Notes: generated by a model from the sequence alone, not told the origin. Counted from the first letter of the stretch, positions 28,153-39,117 are shown. The stretch is 64,000 nucleotides of DNA from Pseudomonadota bacterium (GCA_028873515.1 JAGWIG010000002.1:1-64000), one strand, 5' to 3'. Numbers and translations: made by a program.

Positions 28153-28857
28153 AAGATGCATATCCTTCAATGCAGATTCAATCCATGCACGAGCCTGATC
28201 GTTGATTTCCCCGGGTTTACGTCCAACAGTAATTATAGCTGGCCCAATACAGACCTTGATAACACCTGGTCTACGCATGAATGCATGCCGCGCCCAGTAA
28301 TGCCCTGCATTATGTGCAACCGGAACAACCGGGACTCCAGCATGTGCTGCGAGCCAAGCCCCACCAACAGCAAAAGCACCTAAATCACCAGGGTTACGCC
28401 TTGTTCCTTCAGGATAGACAGCCACCCAAAAACCCTGTTTTATGCGCTCATTTCCCTGAAACAACAACTGCATCAAAGCCTTCTTACCTTCTGAACGATC
28501 AATTGCAATTGGGCTGGTTAGAGCAAGCCCCCAGCCAAAAAAGGGAATCCTCAGCAGTTCACGCTTTAATACATAGGCAAGCGGAGGGAAAATCTCAGCA
28601 AAGGCTATAGTTTCCCATGCCGACTGGTGATTCGACAGTATCACGGCAGGGCCTGTTGGAAGATTTTCCAGGCCACACACTTCGTATCTTAAACCACAAG
28701 TCAGTGATAGCCAGTGCAACATGATCCGGTTCCACAATGTAACAAACCTATAACGGGCTTTACGTGAAAAAGGGGCAGTAAACAGACACAAAATAGAATA
28801 AAAAGGAGTAATAAAAAGCATGCCTAAAAAAAAGGCCAATGAACGCAAACCAGTCAC
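28096..28857 (-). CDS. 1-acyl-sn-glycerol-3-phosphate acyltransferase family protein
   Basis: PlsC-type acyltransferase of 253 residues with an N-terminal membrane segment. It would acylate lysophosphatidic acid at the inner membrane. The catalytic block reads NHQSAWE, so the acidic residue of HX4D is Glu here, a variant I believe is common in one beta/gamma-proteobacterial subgroup. VYPEGTRRNPG is the substrate-phosphate motif. GTG start overlapping gmhB by 4 bp. The 3' end overlaps rsmA by 57 bp. Confidence 0.9.
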   Translation of the reverse strand: MTGLRSLAFFLGMLFITPFYSILCLFTAPFSRKARYRFVTLWNRIMLHWLSLTCGLRYEVCGLENLPTGPAVILSNHQSAWETIAFAEIFPPLAYVLKRELLRIPFFGWGLALTSPIAIDRSEGKKALMQLLFQGNERIKQGFWVAVYPEGTRRNPGDLGAFAVGGAWLAAHAGVPVVPVAHNAGHYWARHAFMRRPGVIKVCIGPAIITVGRKPGEINDQARAWIESALKDMHLSDAARVGEIGKSHIVGNR

Positions 28858-29396
28858 TTTATCTGCTCAATTAAATATTTTGTCGCTTCGCCAAGTTCAG
28901 AAAAAACAAGGGTTTCGGATGGGATATTTCCCTCGCTCAAAGTCTTTTCACCCTTACCTGTTCGAACAAGAATTGGCAATGCCCCTGCTTTTGAGGCTGC
29001 CTGTAAATCTCGTAAAGAATCACCGATAGCGGGTACCTTTTCCAAGGAAATGTTAAATCGTTCAGCTATTTCCCGAAACATTCCTGTTTTAGGTTTACGG
29101 CAGTCACAGTTGGCCATCTGGGTATGCGGACAATAAAAAAAAGCATCAATCCGCCCCCCGGCCAAGCCAACGGCCCGATAGAGTTTGTCATGAATCTTGT
29201 TTAATGTAGTCATGTCAAGTAACCCGCGTCCAACTCCTGATTGGTTACTAGCAAGTACCACGCGAAAACCTGACTGTGACAAGCGGGCTATGGCTTCGAG
29301 GCTACCAGGTATAGGCAGCCACTCATCTGGAGACTTAATAAATTTCTCACTGTCATAGTTTATAACTCCATCTCTGTCCAGTATCACCATTCGCAT
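28854..29396 (-). CDS. gmhB: D-glycero-beta-D-manno-heptose-1,7-bisphosphate 7-phosphatase
   Basis: HAD phosphatase of the ADP-heptose route to the LPS inner core. The ~180-residue protein has the nucleophile motif VILDRDGVINYDS, the zinc-binding cluster CPHTQMANCDCRKPKTGM (His and three Cys) that is diagnostic for GmhB, and IGDSLRDLQAASKAG. The ATG at 29396 has GGAG six bases before it; the TTG two codons earlier is less likely. It follows glyS by 9 bp. Confidence 0.93.
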   Translation of the reverse strand: MRMVILDRDGVINYDSEKFIKSPDEWLPIPGSLEAIARLSQSGFRVVLASNQSGVGRGLLDMTTLNKIHDKLYRAVGLAGGRIDAFFYCPHTQMANCDCRKPKTGMFREIAERFNISLEKVPAIGDSLRDLQAASKAGALPILVRTGKGEKTLSEGNIPSETLVFSELGEATKYLIEQIK

Positions 29397-29405
29397 TTTC
29401 AACTC

Positions 29406-31553
29406 CTAGCTAGCCAGACGGGAAATATCAGCTACTTGATTAAACAGGCCAGACAACGCTGCCAGCAGCCTCAAACGATTTTCACGAAGAAGAATATCAT
29501 CAACCATAACCATTACTTCGTCAAAAAACTGATCTACATGCGGGCGAATGGATGCCATGGATACAAGCGCACCAGTCCAGTCCTGAGCCATCACCAGTTC
29601 TTCTACCATTGGCTTGATCCTGATGAGGGCAGCATAAAGATTTATTTCTGCAGGTTCCAAAAAGGCTGTCGATTCAGGTTGCTTTAGCTCAATAATCCCG
29701 GCTGATTTTGATAACAGGTTCTGAATGCGTTTATTGGCCACTGCAAGTGCCTGTGATTGAGGCATCTGCCGAAATTTTTGCAAAGCAGCAAGTTTTTGTG
29801 GAAGCTGATCTAGCCGTGAGGGAGATATAACTGTTACTGCATCAATTTCATCAGAAGCATAACCTCGATCACGCAGATAAAATTTCAACCTTTCGATCAG
29901 GAAATCATATAACTCACTAACAAGGGACGGCCGTGCTGAATGATAGGCTGCCACAGCACATTCCAGCAAATAAGGCAGCGGAACCTGAAACGACATTTCG
30001 ACCAGGATGCGCAACACTCCAATTGCATGCCGACGCAAACCAAATGGATCCTTGTCTCCTGTTGGGATGAATCCAATACTGAAAAATCCCACAAGCATAT
30101 CGAGTTTATCAGCTAAAGCAAGGCAGGCGCCTTCGGAGCTAACTGGAAGATCATCACCGGCAAAACGGGGATGATAATGCTCTTCAATAGCTTGAGCCAC
30201 TCTCGGTTCTTCAGAATCACATAGGGCATAATAAGCCCCCATCACTCCCTGAAGTTCTGGAAATTCTCCCACCATTCCAGTCACCAGATCTGCCTTGGAA
30301 AGCCATGCTGCACGTTGAACCAATGTCTTGTCAGCACTGAATTCCCTGGCAAATTTCCCTGTCAGGGTCTGAAGACGAAGCACCCGATCCAGCATGCTTC
30401 CAAGTTTATTGTGATAAACAACACCCTGGAGTTCCTGAACCCTGCCTTCAAGTTTGCGCTTTCTATCCTGCTCAAAAAAGAATCTCGCATCAGACAGGCG
30501 AGCTCGAAGCACCCTTTCATTTCCATGCACGATTCGACTACCATCACCAGGCTCCAAATTTGCTACCATAATAAACTGGGGTAACAGCTTCCCTGACTGA
30601 TCAACCAAAGGGAAGTATTTCTGATTCTGTTTCATGGTCAATGCCAAGCATTCCGCAGGGATATTAAGATACTCTCCCTCAAAATGACCAAGATAGGCCT
30701 TTGGATGCTCCACCAAAGCCGTTACCTCATCCAGCAACCCATCACCTCCCAAACATTCCGCGGCTTTACTGGATAAAGAAACATTATTTTTGCTTGATTT
30801 TCCACTTACCAAAGAATCCCCAAATACTCTCGCCTTCTGTTCCAAAGCCAATGCTTCAAGCTGAGAAACAATAAGGCTTCTACGACGAGCAAATGAAGCA
30901 ATAACTTTCCCTTTCTCATCCAATTCGGATTCATACGAACTTGCATCGCTAATATTGATAAGACCCTCACCCATATAACGATGACCCCATGTAGAACGAC
31001 CACTTGACTGACCAAGTACGCTACCTTGCACGATCTTGTCACCAAACAACATAACCAGACCATGCACTGGCCTGACAAAATAATAGGTATTTTCACCCCA
31101 GCGCATCAATCTTGGAATAGGCAGCTTTTTCAAAGCTTCTGATACTGTACCTGCCAGAACCACGTCCAGCATTTGGCCATGCTGAACAATCCGGGCAACA
31201 AAATACCTCCCCTTTGAATCATCTTCTTGCTCCAAATCAGAAGGATCTACCCCTATGGAGCGTGCAAAACCTATTAATGCTTGCGTTGGCTGGCCAGAGG
31301 CATCATAACCCGATTTTACTGAAGGCCCCTTTCGCGCAAGCATCTGATCAGGTTGCTTGTCCCGCACTGATGACAAAAACACGGCCAGGCGACGCGGTGT
31401 CGCGTAAATGGTCATTGAACATTCTGGGGATAAAAATTCCTGCGCAGCAAGCCCATCCCACAGGGCATTACCAAAACTCTCACTCAGATGGGCTAAAGAA
31501 AGGGGTGGTAATTCTTCGGTCAAGATTTCAACAAGAAGTGCCTGAACATTCAT
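29406..31553 (-). CDS. glyS: Glycyl-tRNA synthetase beta subunit
   Basis: Large subunit of the bacterial alpha2beta2 glycyl-tRNA synthetase, needed for tRNA recognition. 715 residues: it starts [12 protein letters not shown], includes [13 protein letters not shown] and [18 protein letters not shown], and ends in a DALR-like anticodon-binding helical domain ([18 protein letters not shown]). The ATG overlaps the glyQ stop by 4 bp. Confidence 0.97.
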   Translation of the reverse strand: MNVQALLVEILTEELPPLSLAHLSESFGNALWDGLAAQEFLSPECSMTIYATPRRLAVFLSSVRDKQPDQMLARKGPSVKSGYDASGQPTQALIGFARSIGVDPSDLEQEDDSKGRYFVARIVQHGQMLDVVLAGTVSEALKKLPIPRLMRWGENTYYFVRPVHGLVMLFGDKIVQGSVLGQSSGRSTWGHRYMGEGLINISDASSYESELDEKGKVIASFARRRSLIVSQLEALALEQKARVFGDSLVSGKSSKNNVSLSSKAAECLGGDGLLDEVTALVEHPKAYLGHFEGEYLNIPAECLALTMKQNQKYFPLVDQSGKLLPQFIMVANLEPGDGSRIVHGNERVLRARLSDARFFFEQDRKRKLEGRVQELQGVVYHNKLGSMLDRVLRLQTLTGKFAREFSADKTLVQRAAWLSKADLVTGMVGEFPELQGVMGAYYALCDSEEPRVAQAIEEHYHPRFAGDDLPVSSEGACLALADKLDMLVGFFSIGFIPTGDKDPFGLRRHAIGVLRILVEMSFQVPLPYLLECAVAAYHSARPSLVSELYDFLIERLKFYLRDRGYASDEIDAVTVISPSRLDQLPQKLAALQKFRQMPQSQALAVANKRIQNLLSKSAGIIELKQPESTAFLEPAEINLYAALIRIKPMVEELVMAQDWTGALVSMASIRPHVDQFFDEVMVMVDDILLRENRLRLLAALSGLFNQVADISRLAS

Positions 31554-32434
31554 GGTATTCTTTCCTCTCCAAGAAGAGGAAAGCCAAGATTCTCCCTTTC
31601 CTTGTAATAACTAAGAGCGACCTGACGAGCCAACGTACGAACCCGTCCGATATAGGCTGCACGTTCAGTTACTGATATAGTACCTCTAGCATCAAGCAGG
31701 TTAAATGAATGGGAACACTTTATGACCATTTCAAATGCAGGCAGTGAAAGCCCTAGCTCAAGTAAACGCTTTGCCTCTGATTCATAGTCAGAAAACTGGC
31801 GATGCAGCCAGGGCACATTACTATATTCAAAGTTATATGTTGACTGTTCAACTTCATTTTGGTGATAAACATCACCATAAGACACTTCTTCCGTCCAAGC
31901 CAGATCATAGACATTGTCCACACCCTGAAGGTACATGGCTAATCTTTCTAGCCCGTATGTCAATTCACCTAAAACAGGCTGACACTGAAGACTGCCAATT
32001 TCCTGAAAATAAGTAAACTGCGATACTTCCATACCATTGAGCCAAATTTCCCAGCCCAAGCCCCAGGCTCCTAAAGTAGGGGATTCCCAATTATCTTCAA
32101 CAAATCGAATATCATGCTCTCTTGGATCGATGCCAAGTGCTTCAAGGGAGTCGAGATAAAGTTTCTGAATGTTTTCTGGTGAAGGCTTGAGCACAACCTG
32201 AAACTGATAATAATGTTGCAGTCGATTTGGATTTTCTCCGTAACGACCATCATTAGGGCGCCTGGCAGGCTGTACATAGGCAGCCCGCCATGGCTCCGGC
32301 CCTATTGCCCTCAAAAATGTTCCGGGATGAAAAGTTCCTGCACCCATTTCCATATCAAAAGGCTGCAATATTATACAACCTTGCTCCGCCCAATAATTCT
32401 GCAGTTTAAAGATGACATTCTGAAAAGTAGGCAT
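31550..32434 (-). CDS. glyQ: Glycyl-tRNA synthetase alpha subunit
   Basis: Catalytic class II subunit making glycyl-adenylate. It begins [20 protein letters not shown] and includes [20 protein letters not shown] and [22 protein letters not shown], with [19 protein letters not shown] later. The ATG at 32434 gives about 294 residues, matching the family; the frame upstream of it ([10 protein letters not shown]) has no family counterpart. It is cotranscribed with glyS, gmhB and plsC. Confidence 0.96.
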   Translation of the reverse strand: MPTFQNVIFKLQNYWAEQGCIILQPFDMEMGAGTFHPGTFLRAIGPEPWRAAYVQPARRPNDGRYGENPNRLQHYYQFQVVLKPSPENIQKLYLDSLEALGIDPREHDIRFVEDNWESPTLGAWGLGWEIWLNGMEVSQFTYFQEIGSLQCQPVLGELTYGLERLAMYLQGVDNVYDLAWTEEVSYGDVYHQNEVEQSTYNFEYSNVPWLHRQFSDYESEAKRLLELGLSLPAFEMVIKCSHSFNLLDARGTISVTERAAYIGRVRTLARQVALSYYKERENLGFPLLGEERIP

Positions 32435-32537
32435 ATAAAACTCAAAAAATCTAAAAGTTATCAATATAGTTAAACATTATTACTTACCCGAAGAGTCGTT
32501 CGTCTACGATAAAGAATATCCTGAAAAGACAAGCCAT

Positions 32538-32543
32538 ATTATA
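32538..32543 (-). promoter_or_regulatory. Probable -10 element for glyQ operon
   Basis: The minus strand has a consensus TATAAT about 105 bp upstream of the glyQ start, in the 260-bp gap before the GIY-YIG gene. No convincing -35 lies 16-18 bp upstream. The rest of the gap shows no gene. Confidence 0.35.
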
Positions 32544-32695
32544 GTCTAAAAGACCGGCACCAGCCATTTAGGGATTATTCTCAACCTGCAATTTATTTTT
32601 CTACCAAGAAAAGGGAAAGCTTAGACCAAATATGGATAAGCTTGAAAAAGTCAGGCAAGCCATAAACCTTGAATTGAGGTTAAAGTCTGGGAATT

Positions 32696-32938
32696 CTATG
32701 AACAGACTAATGCAAATTTCTGAATATGAGTCAACCTCTTGATATTGGCTTCCCGAGATTGGGCAGCCGCACGATTTGATGCTTCTTCAATCCAGACCAA
32801 CCGGACAGGTAAATGTGAGCGGGTATATTTTCCACCTTCGCCCTTATTATGCTTTAAAAGACGACGCTCAGGGTCAGATGTTACACCTGTATAAAAACTT
32901 CCATCGCCACATCGGAGGATATAAACATGCCAGGTCAC
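32696..32938 (-). CDS. GIY-YIG nuclease domain protein (YhbQ-like)
   Basis: An 80-residue single-domain protein. The GIY-YIG core appears as VYILRCGDGSFYTGVTSD at the N terminus, with a conserved Arg in PERRLLKHN and REANIKRL near the end. Stand-alone members of this family (YhbQ/UPF0213) are small and may act in DNA metabolism, without a defined substrate. Its first 4 bases overlap the lnt stop, so it is the last gene of the phoH-ybeY-corC-lnt unit. Confidence 0.9.
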   Translation of the reverse strand: MTWHVYILRCGDGSFYTGVTSDPERRLLKHNKGEGGKYTRSHLPVRLVWIEEASNRAAAQSREANIKRLTHIQKFALVCS

Positions 32939-34407
32939 TGTCTGGTCCTGAAAATAAATGCCACTCCGATCATGGAAATTGACAGAATAAGCATGAGAAT
33001 ATCACCAAACCTTGCATAAGGTGTCATCCCCTCATAACCTTGCACATTACCAATCAGGGCTCCTGTCACACCGGGCGGCAATTCTGATAACAATTTACCA
33101 TGTTCATTTATTATCGCGGTTATCCCGGTATTGGTGGCACGCAACATATACCGCCCCGTCTCGAGTGCCCTGGCCTCTGAAATCTGCAAATGCTGAGAAG
33201 CCGCATAAACATGCCCAAACCATGCATCATCTGTGACATTTACAAGAACAGTCGCCTGCGGTAATGAGCGACGTATCTCGTTACCAAAATTATCTTCATA
33301 ACAGACATCCACCGCAATTTTTTGACCCGCTGCGAGAATTGGAGGTTGCTCCCTAGAGCCCCGGTTAAAATCATCAAGTGGAATATTAAGCCATGCCATA
33401 ACTGGCTTAAAAATAAATTTCAAGGGCACAAACTCTCCAAACGGCACCAGATGCCGCTTGCGATAAACCTGAGATGGAGAAACTCCAAGGCTCATAACAC
33501 TATTGTAGTACCGCCCATCAGCCTCTTCTGGCACGCCATAAAGCAGATCTGAATTATTCCGACGCAAATATGTTGCAATTCCTGAAAGAAAAGATTTGGG
33601 AAGCATATTGGAAAACACAGGAAAAGCCGTTTCCGGAAGAATAACCAGTCTTTCGTGGGACGCATCAATTAAGGTACGATAATGTTCCAAGGTCTTTATG
33701 GCTTCTTCAGGATGCCATTTTATGCTTTGTGGAATATTTCCTTGTATCAACCTTACGCTGAAAGGGCTACCCACAGCATGAGTATAATTTATGCTATTGA
33801 TACCTAACGACACCAGAATCAATAATCCAAGACCAGCAAGCCCCTTCATGCTCCAGCCAGAAACAAAAACCAGCCTAAGGAGGGCTGCAGCCAACCCGAT
33901 AATTAAGCTAACCCCATAAATACCCAGCAGAGGATCAAACCCGTGAAACCAGCCTGAGGGAATTTGGCTATAGCCAAGACTAAGCCACGGGAATCCCGTA
34001 AATAAAGTACCACGAAGCCAATCCATCAAACCAAGTGAAGCTGGTACAATCAAGAGGTGCAAAGCAGGTTTTTCACGGAAGTGCCAAATAAGCCTTGCAG
34101 CACAAAGCCAATATAAGGCCAGACAGGAACTAAATAAAAAAAGAGCCAGTCCAGTCAAAGGTGCGGGCATGCCGCCGTAGACATGAAGGCTAATATAAAT
34201 CCAGGCTATTCCAGCAAGAAAAAAGCCAAGCCCAAAAGAGAATCCGAGGCCCGCAGCCATTTTTCCACTTCTCTGCCTGAAGATTCGATCAAGCCATACT
34301 GCCAGTGTCACTGGCAATAACAAGCTGAAACCTGTTGGAGAAAATGCGAGGGTAGATAAAGCACCAATAAAAAGTGCAAGCAGTATTTCTCTACGCCACA
34401 TCAACAC
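32935..34407 (-). CDS. lnt: Apolipoprotein N-acyltransferase
   Basis: Inner-membrane enzyme adding the third acyl chain to lipoproteins such as MltA, LolB and the TPR lipoprotein in this window. 490 residues: about six N-terminal membrane helices, a periplasmic nitrilase domain with the catalytic triad visible in VILPETAFPVF (Glu), YRKRHLVPFGEFVP (Lys) and VDVCYEDNFGNE (Cys), and a final membrane helix. ATGs at 34407 and 34401 both overlap the corC end; either may be used. Confidence 0.95.
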   Translation of the reverse strand: MLMWRREILLALFIGALSTLAFSPTGFSLLLPVTLAVWLDRIFRQRSGKMAAGLGFSFGLGFFLAGIAWIYISLHVYGGMPAPLTGLALFLFSSCLALYWLCAARLIWHFREKPALHLLIVPASLGLMDWLRGTLFTGFPWLSLGYSQIPSGWFHGFDPLLGIYGVSLIIGLAAALLRLVFVSGWSMKGLAGLGLLILVSLGINSINYTHAVGSPFSVRLIQGNIPQSIKWHPEEAIKTLEHYRTLIDASHERLVILPETAFPVFSNMLPKSFLSGIATYLRRNNSDLLYGVPEEADGRYYNSVMSLGVSPSQVYRKRHLVPFGEFVPLKFIFKPVMAWLNIPLDDFNRGSREQPPILAAGQKIAVDVCYEDNFGNEIRRSLPQATVLVNVTDDAWFGHVYAASQHLQISEARALETGRYMLRATNTGITAIINEHGKLLSELPPGVTGALIGNVQGYEGMTPYARFGDILMLILSISMIGVAFIFRTRQ

Positions 34408-35230
34408 CTGCCTGTTTAACCGGGGTAACTAAAAGAGTATGCAAACGACGGCTGTCAGCACGTAAAACCTGAAACTCAAGATGCTTTAATTCGATTTGTT
34501 CTCCTCTTTTCGGCAAACGGCCAAAATGACTTATGACAAGGCCACCCACCGTATCAAAATCCTTATCACTAAAATCTGTACCCATCTCAGCGTTAAAATC
34601 CTCAATTTCTGTCTGAGCTTTAACGCGATATCGACCAGATTTATCACGGATAATATTATCCTCTGTCTCATCAAAATCATATTCATCTTCAATATCGCCT
34701 ACAATTTGTTCCAGGACATCTTCAATTGTTACCATTCCTGCAACCCCACCATATTCATTCACAACAATAGCGATATGGTTTCGGTTACCACGGAATTCTT
34801 TTAGAAGAATATTAAGTCGTTTCGATTCTGGGATGAATATTGCTGGACGAAGCATATCGCGAACATTAAACTCCTCACCTGCATAGTAACGCAATAAATC
34901 TTTGGCAAGAAGGATGCCAATTACATCATCCCGGTCCTTGTCAATAACGGGAAATCTTGAATGGGCGGTTTCAATTACAAAAGGAATAAATTTATCAGGT
35001 AGTTCATTTATATCAATCGCATCCATCTGCGATCTTGGAATCATGATATCCCTTACCTGAATTTCAGATACCTGTAAGACACCTTCAATCATACTCAATG
35101 CATCAGCATCCAGCAGATTTCGTTCATATGCAGCATGCAAAAGCGTAACAAGCTGCTCACGATCTTCAGGTTCACGCATCAAAAAGTGGCTCAAACGTTC
35201 AAACCAACGCGATTTAGCGTTCTCATCCAT
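34391..35230 (-). CDS. corC: CorC-type CBS-domain protein
   Basis: A 279-residue cytoplasmic protein with two CBS domains (VRDIMIPRSQMDAI, FPVIDKDRDDVIGIL; NHIAIVVNEYGGVAGMVTIEDVLEQIVGDIEDEYD) and a C-terminal transporter-associated HlyC/CorC domain. It lies in the conserved phoH-ybeY-corC-lnt order. Linked to Mg2+/Co2+ efflux in enterics, and to membrane function in others. Its stop is within the lnt start region. Confidence 0.93.
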   Translation of the reverse strand: MDENAKSRWFERLSHFLMREPEDREQLVTLLHAAYERNLLDADALSMIEGVLQVSEIQVRDIMIPRSQMDAIDINELPDKFIPFVIETAHSRFPVIDKDRDDVIGILLAKDLLRYYAGEEFNVRDMLRPAIFIPESKRLNILLKEFRGNRNHIAIVVNEYGGVAGMVTIEDVLEQIVGDIEDEYDFDETEDNIIRDKSGRYRVKAQTEIEDFNAEMGTDFSDKDFDTVGGLVISHFGRLPKRGEQIELKHLEFQVLRADSRRLHTLLVTPVKQAGVDVA

Positions 35231-35253
35231 ATTTGTAAAAGTCCTTTTTCAGG

Positions 35254-35694
35254 TCAAACACCTTCTGCCGCGTACGGGTTCGGAATATGCAATTTCTCCA
35301 GAATGACACATTCCAGTTGCTCCATTATCTCAGCATCTTCATCCGTTTCATGATCATATCCACGCAAATGTAATACGCCATGGACGACAAGATGGGCATA
35401 ATGATGCATTAGAGGTTTGGCCTGAGCCTCAGCTTCTTTTTCAATCACTGGCGCACAAAGTACCAAATCCCCCATAAAGGGGGAAGCAGAAGAATAAATA
35501 AAAGTGAGGACATTTGTCGCAGTATCACGATTTCGAAATCGATTAAGTTCACACCCTTCAGACTCATCCACAATTCGTAATGTTATCTGCGTGGCTCCCC
35601 CCATCGCCGCTTTCACCCACCTGCGAATTGTCGCACGATCAGGCACCCTAGAACTGGAAGTAGCATACTGAACTGAAATAGATAATAAATTCAT
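35254..35694 (-). CDS. ybeY: Endoribonuclease YbeY
   Basis: Metal-dependent RNase acting in 16S rRNA maturation and ribosome quality control. The zinc motif is HLVVHGVLHLRGYDHETDEDA, with TNVLTFIYS earlier. About 146 residues from the ATG at 35694 (MNLLSISVQYA). A longer frame to 35748 would extend back into the phoH stop region without family support. It follows phoH by about 16 bp. Confidence 0.94.
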   Translation of the reverse strand: MNLLSISVQYATSSSRVPDRATIRRWVKAAMGGATQITLRIVDESEGCELNRFRNRDTATNVLTFIYSSASPFMGDLVLCAPVIEKEAEAQAKPLMHHYAHLVVHGVLHLRGYDHETDEDAEIMEQLECVILEKLHIPNPYAAEGV

Positions 35695-35710
35695 TTTATT
35701 TAGCCAACAG

Positions 35711-36640
35711 TCATGATTTTTTTGAAAACCGCGCATAAGCGTTGACAATCTGCTGAACTAAAGGATGTCTAACTACATCTTCAGATGTAAATTCACAAAA
35801 ACGAATTCCCCGAATATCGGCAAGAACTTTCCATGCATCAACCAGCCCCGACATTTGACCTTTATGCAAATCAATCTGTGTTACATCCCCGGTTATAACC
35901 GCTTTGCTACCAAAACCGATACGAGTCAGAAACATCTTCATTTGTTCAGTTGTTGTATTCTGGGCTTCATCAAGAATGATGAAGGAGTGATTAAGTGTTC
36001 TACCCCGCATATATGCAAGCGGAGCTATCTCAATGGCCGCCTTCTCAGATAAGCGTGATACTTTATCGTAACCAATCAGATCGTTAAGTGCATCATATAA
36101 TGGTCGTAAATAAGGATCTACCTTCTGAGCAAGGTCACCAGGCAGGAAACCAAGTCTCTCGCCTGCTTCAACCGCTGGACGCACCAACACAATACGCTCT
36201 ACCAGGCCGCGCTCAAGTGCATCAACTGCACAAGCCACCGCAAGATAGGTTTTTCCCGTCCCAGCCGGACCAATTCCAAAGGTAATATCATGGGACTGGA
36301 TATCTGTCAGATAGGAAGCCTGATGAGGAGTTCTAGCTCTGAGCCCCGTCTTGCGTACACAGAGTAAAGGCATCGCCTTATGATTCTCAGTAACAGCAGA
36401 TTCAATTATTCCAAGCTGGATATCTTCAACAGATATTGAAGAAGTCGCCTGTTCATAAAATGCTTGCAAAACGCGAGCCGCACGCTCAACCTGATTTGCT
36501 GATCCACGAATTTCAAAACGTTCGCCTAGGCGATTAATGGTCACATCCAAAGCAGTCTCAACCTGCTTCAGGTTCTCATCTAATGCGCCACAAAGGTTAG
36601 CAAGACGGGTATTATCTACTGGCGTAAATTTAAGATTCAC
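35711..36640 (-). CDS. ybeZ: PhoH-family ATPase (YbeZ)
   Basis: Cytoplasmic ATPase, a partner of YbeY in RNA metabolism. Walker A is GPAGTGKTYLAVACA, Walker B is HSFIILDEAQNTT, followed by KAVITGDVTQIDL. The N-terminal part contains a short KH-like segment. I chose the GTG at 36640 (VNLKFTPVDNTRLANLC), which matches usual family N termini, although no Shine-Dalgarno is visible. The only upstream alternative is a TTG at 36667. Confidence 0.92.
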   Translation of the reverse strand: MNLKFTPVDNTRLANLCGALDENLKQVETALDVTINRLGERFEIRGSANQVERAARVLQAFYEQATSSISVEDIQLGIIESAVTENHKAMPLLCVRKTGLRARTPHQASYLTDIQSHDITFGIGPAGTGKTYLAVACAVDALERGLVERIVLVRPAVEAGERLGFLPGDLAQKVDPYLRPLYDALNDLIGYDKVSRLSEKAAIEIAPLAYMRGRTLNHSFIILDEAQNTTTEQMKMFLTRIGFGSKAVITGDVTQIDLHKGQMSGLVDAWKVLADIRGIRFCEFTSEDVVRHPLVQQIVNAYARFSKKS

Positions 36641-36790
36641 AATTATGTATATAAAAAATATGATCAAGCCAGAAAAGACGATTTCATGAGTAATCTCCTG
36701 GATTCAACAACCTGATTCATAAAAGTAACTTGTGAGCCACCTTCATGCTGACAGTAATCCGTGTGAAGTATTTTACGCCCATAAAGAAAT

Positions 36791-38113
36791 CTATATTACG
36801 ATCTCACCTCGTAATGAATGGGGCAAAGCTTGAGTAACCCTCACATCAACAAACCTGTTCATCAGCCTGACTGGGCCAGGAAAGTTGATTACGCGGTTAT
36901 TATCAGTTCTTCCTGCCAATTCATTCGTGTCTTTCTTGGCATACCCATCTACCAGTACTCTTTGAACAGTACTGACCATGGCCAAGCTAGTTTTATGCGT
37001 CATCGTATCAATACGCGTCTGCAATTTGGCAAGTCTTTCCTGTTTGATTTCCAAAGGAACCGGATCTGGCAGGCTGGCTGCAGGTGTACCAGGGCGTGCA
37101 CTATAAATAAAGCTATAACTACCATCAAACTGAATTTCATCAATCAATGCTAGGGTACCTTCAAAATCAGCATCAGTTTCTCCAGGAAACCCTATAATAA
37201 AATCTGATGAAACCGAAATATCAGGACGAATCTTGCGTAACCGCCGAATAATAGATTTATATTCCATAACAGTATAACCACGTTTCATGGCTACAAGTAT
37301 ACGATCGGAACCAGATTGAACCGGCAGATGCAACTGATTTACTAGTTTTGGTAAAGCTGCATATGCATCAATTAGCGACTGTGTAAATTCAATGGGATGA
37401 GAAGTCGTATACCGAATTCTTTCAATACCCGGAACCTCAGATACGTAATGAAGAAGCGTGGCAAAATCTGCTTTCGAATTATCCATTTCAAAACCACGCC
37501 ATGCATTGACGTTCTGGCCAAGCAGTGTCACTTCCTGAACCCCTCTCGCCGCAAGCTCAGCCACCTCAGTAAGCACGCCAAGCAGCGGACGCGATATCTC
37601 TTCTCCGCGAGTATAAGGCACTACACAGAAGCTGCAGTATTTACTACAACCTTCCATTACTGACACAAAAGCTGTGGCACCTTCCACTTTGGCGGGAGGA
37701 AGTGCATCGAATTTTTCAATCTCAGGAAAGCTGATATCAACCTGGGCATACCCACTTCGCTCACGCGCATCAATCAATTCTGGTAATCGGTGCAAGGTCT
37801 GGGGACCAAAGACCACATCCACAAAAGGGGCACGATCAATTATTGATTCCCCTTCCTGGCTGGCTACACAACCACCCACACCTATGATAATACCAGGCTT
37901 TGCCTGCTTAAGGCTGCGCCAGCGACCTAACTGGTGGAAAACCTTTTCCTGTGCCTTCTCTCGTACAGAACAGGTATTAAGCAGAAGCACATCTGCTTCC
38001 TCAGGGTTATCCGTACTTTCCATGCCTCGCCCAGCTTCAAGCACATCCATCATCTTGCTTGAATCGTACTCATTCATCTGACATCCATATGTCTTGATAT
38101 ATACTTTTTTCAC
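36791..38113 (-). CDS. miaB: tRNA-2-methylthio-N6-dimethylallyladenosine synthase
   Basis: Radical-SAM methylthiotransferase modifying A37 of tRNAs reading UNN codons. The N-terminal auxiliary cluster cysteines are in [22 protein letters not shown] and GVGGCVASQ. The radical SAM cluster is [15 protein letters not shown], and a C-terminal TRAM domain ends the protein. The GTG at 38113 ([12 protein letters not shown]) has GAGG five bases upstream and matches homologues; the ATG at 38143 adds ten unsupported residues. Confidence 0.95.
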   Translation of the reverse strand: MKKVYIKTYGCQMNEYDSSKMMDVLEAGRGMESTDNPEEADVLLLNTCSVREKAQEKVFHQLGRWRSLKQAKPGIIIGVGGCVASQEGESIIDRAPFVDVVFGPQTLHRLPELIDARERSGYAQVDISFPEIEKFDALPPAKVEGATAFVSVMEGCSKYCSFCVVPYTRGEEISRPLLGVLTEVAELAARGVQEVTLLGQNVNAWRGFEMDNSKADFATLLHYVSEVPGIERIRYTTSHPIEFTQSLIDAYAALPKLVNQLHLPVQSGSDRILVAMKRGYTVMEYKSIIRRLRKIRPDISVSSDFIIGFPGETDADFEGTLALIDEIQFDGSYSFIYSARPGTPAASLPDPVPLEIKQERLAKLQTRIDTMTHKTSLAMVSTVQRVLVDGYAKKDTNELAGRTDNNRVINFPGPVRLMNRFVDVRVTQALPHSLRGEIVI

Positions 38114-38530
38114 ACTAACCTCAAAATTATCTTCCTGAACCATTCACAAAACCCAGGCTCGGCAAATTAACAGGGTTACCTGTATTTATCAAATATAGCA
38201 GCTTCACTGTAGATGCACAAAACACCAAGGGTTTTGTTTGAAATTGATTTGAAACATTGAACCTAATAGCTCCAATGCTCAATTATAACAATTCAATCAA
38301 ACCAATACATTTGGTATTGGATACGCCAGATTGACAATGCAAATTCCAAGTTATTGATAGAATGGGAAAAAATGTAACTTACCCGAATTTGCCGGTATAC
38401 GTAAAAATAGGGGTTTCAGGTAAACTAAAAGAATGAACATGAAGCAAAACGGTTCTTCAAAGCCAGTGTTCGCCAGAGCTTGCTAATACTATTCACGAAT
38501 TTCCCAAAATACCTGATTAACATGGAAGCA

Positions 38531-39050
38531 GTGTGAACACCCATTATTAAGCGCCTTAATTAATCAGATTTGCTCACACACCAAGGCTGATGGCGGGCCA
38601 GCTCATTGCCTGAAGAAGGCAAGGAAGTCACAAACGATGCGTTGTGACCTGGGCGAGGTACTAAGCGCCCCCAATATTCATTCTGCGTCGGACAGGATTG
38701 GGGAAGGCTGATTCTCACCTTACATTGAGTCTACTGGCTACGGGAGGAGGAATGCACGCCACCTGTAAATCAGAACCATGGGCTGCTGTCTGGCTAACCT
38801 CAAACAAAACACTGGCAATAATATTGCCATGCTATCGTTAGCGGCCAGAAATACGCGAATCATTTAAGCCAGACCTGTGATAGAAACAAGGTATAAACTA
38901 GCCGTGTAATTATCACGATTTTTTATAATAGTTTACAGAAGATACCGCCGCTGGTTACGTCTATGGATAGAAGAATAATGCAGGGTTGCGGCTCGCGCAG
39001 ACAAAACATGATAATGCTGACAGCTGAAATGCAAGCCGCCCTGCAAATGA
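38531..39050 (+). ncRNA. Candidate structured RNA or group II intron remnant
   Basis: A run of perfect stems stands out: TTGCCT/AGGCAA (38606-38622), GTCACAA/TTGTGAC (38627-38648), GGGCG/CGCCC (38651-38670) and CCCCAAT/ATTGGGG (38669-38703). Further on are TGGCAATA/TATTGCCA (about 38813-38829) and a bulged stem joining 38980-38993 to 39034-39044. The stretch begins GTGTG, as group II introns do, and CTGGGCGAGGTACTA after the GCCTGAAGAAGGC hairpin recalls domain I of some bacterial introns. No domain V, reverse transcriptase or clear 3' end is visible, so the identity is open. Boundaries are approximate. Confidence 0.35.
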
Positions 39051-39117
39051 AATCGTCTGCACACGATTATCAGCAAGACCGAAACAGTTAAAACCCAATC
39101 AAAGTTTGAGTTTTAAT

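Noticed and set aside
38302-38320. CCAATAC/GTATTGG hairpin taken as a terminator for miaB
   Set aside because: It lies upstream of miaB's start, not after its end, and lacks a T run.
38964-39092. 42-codon ORF MDRRIMQGCGSRRQN...
   Set aside because: No ribosome-binding site and it lies in the hairpin-rich non-coding stretch.
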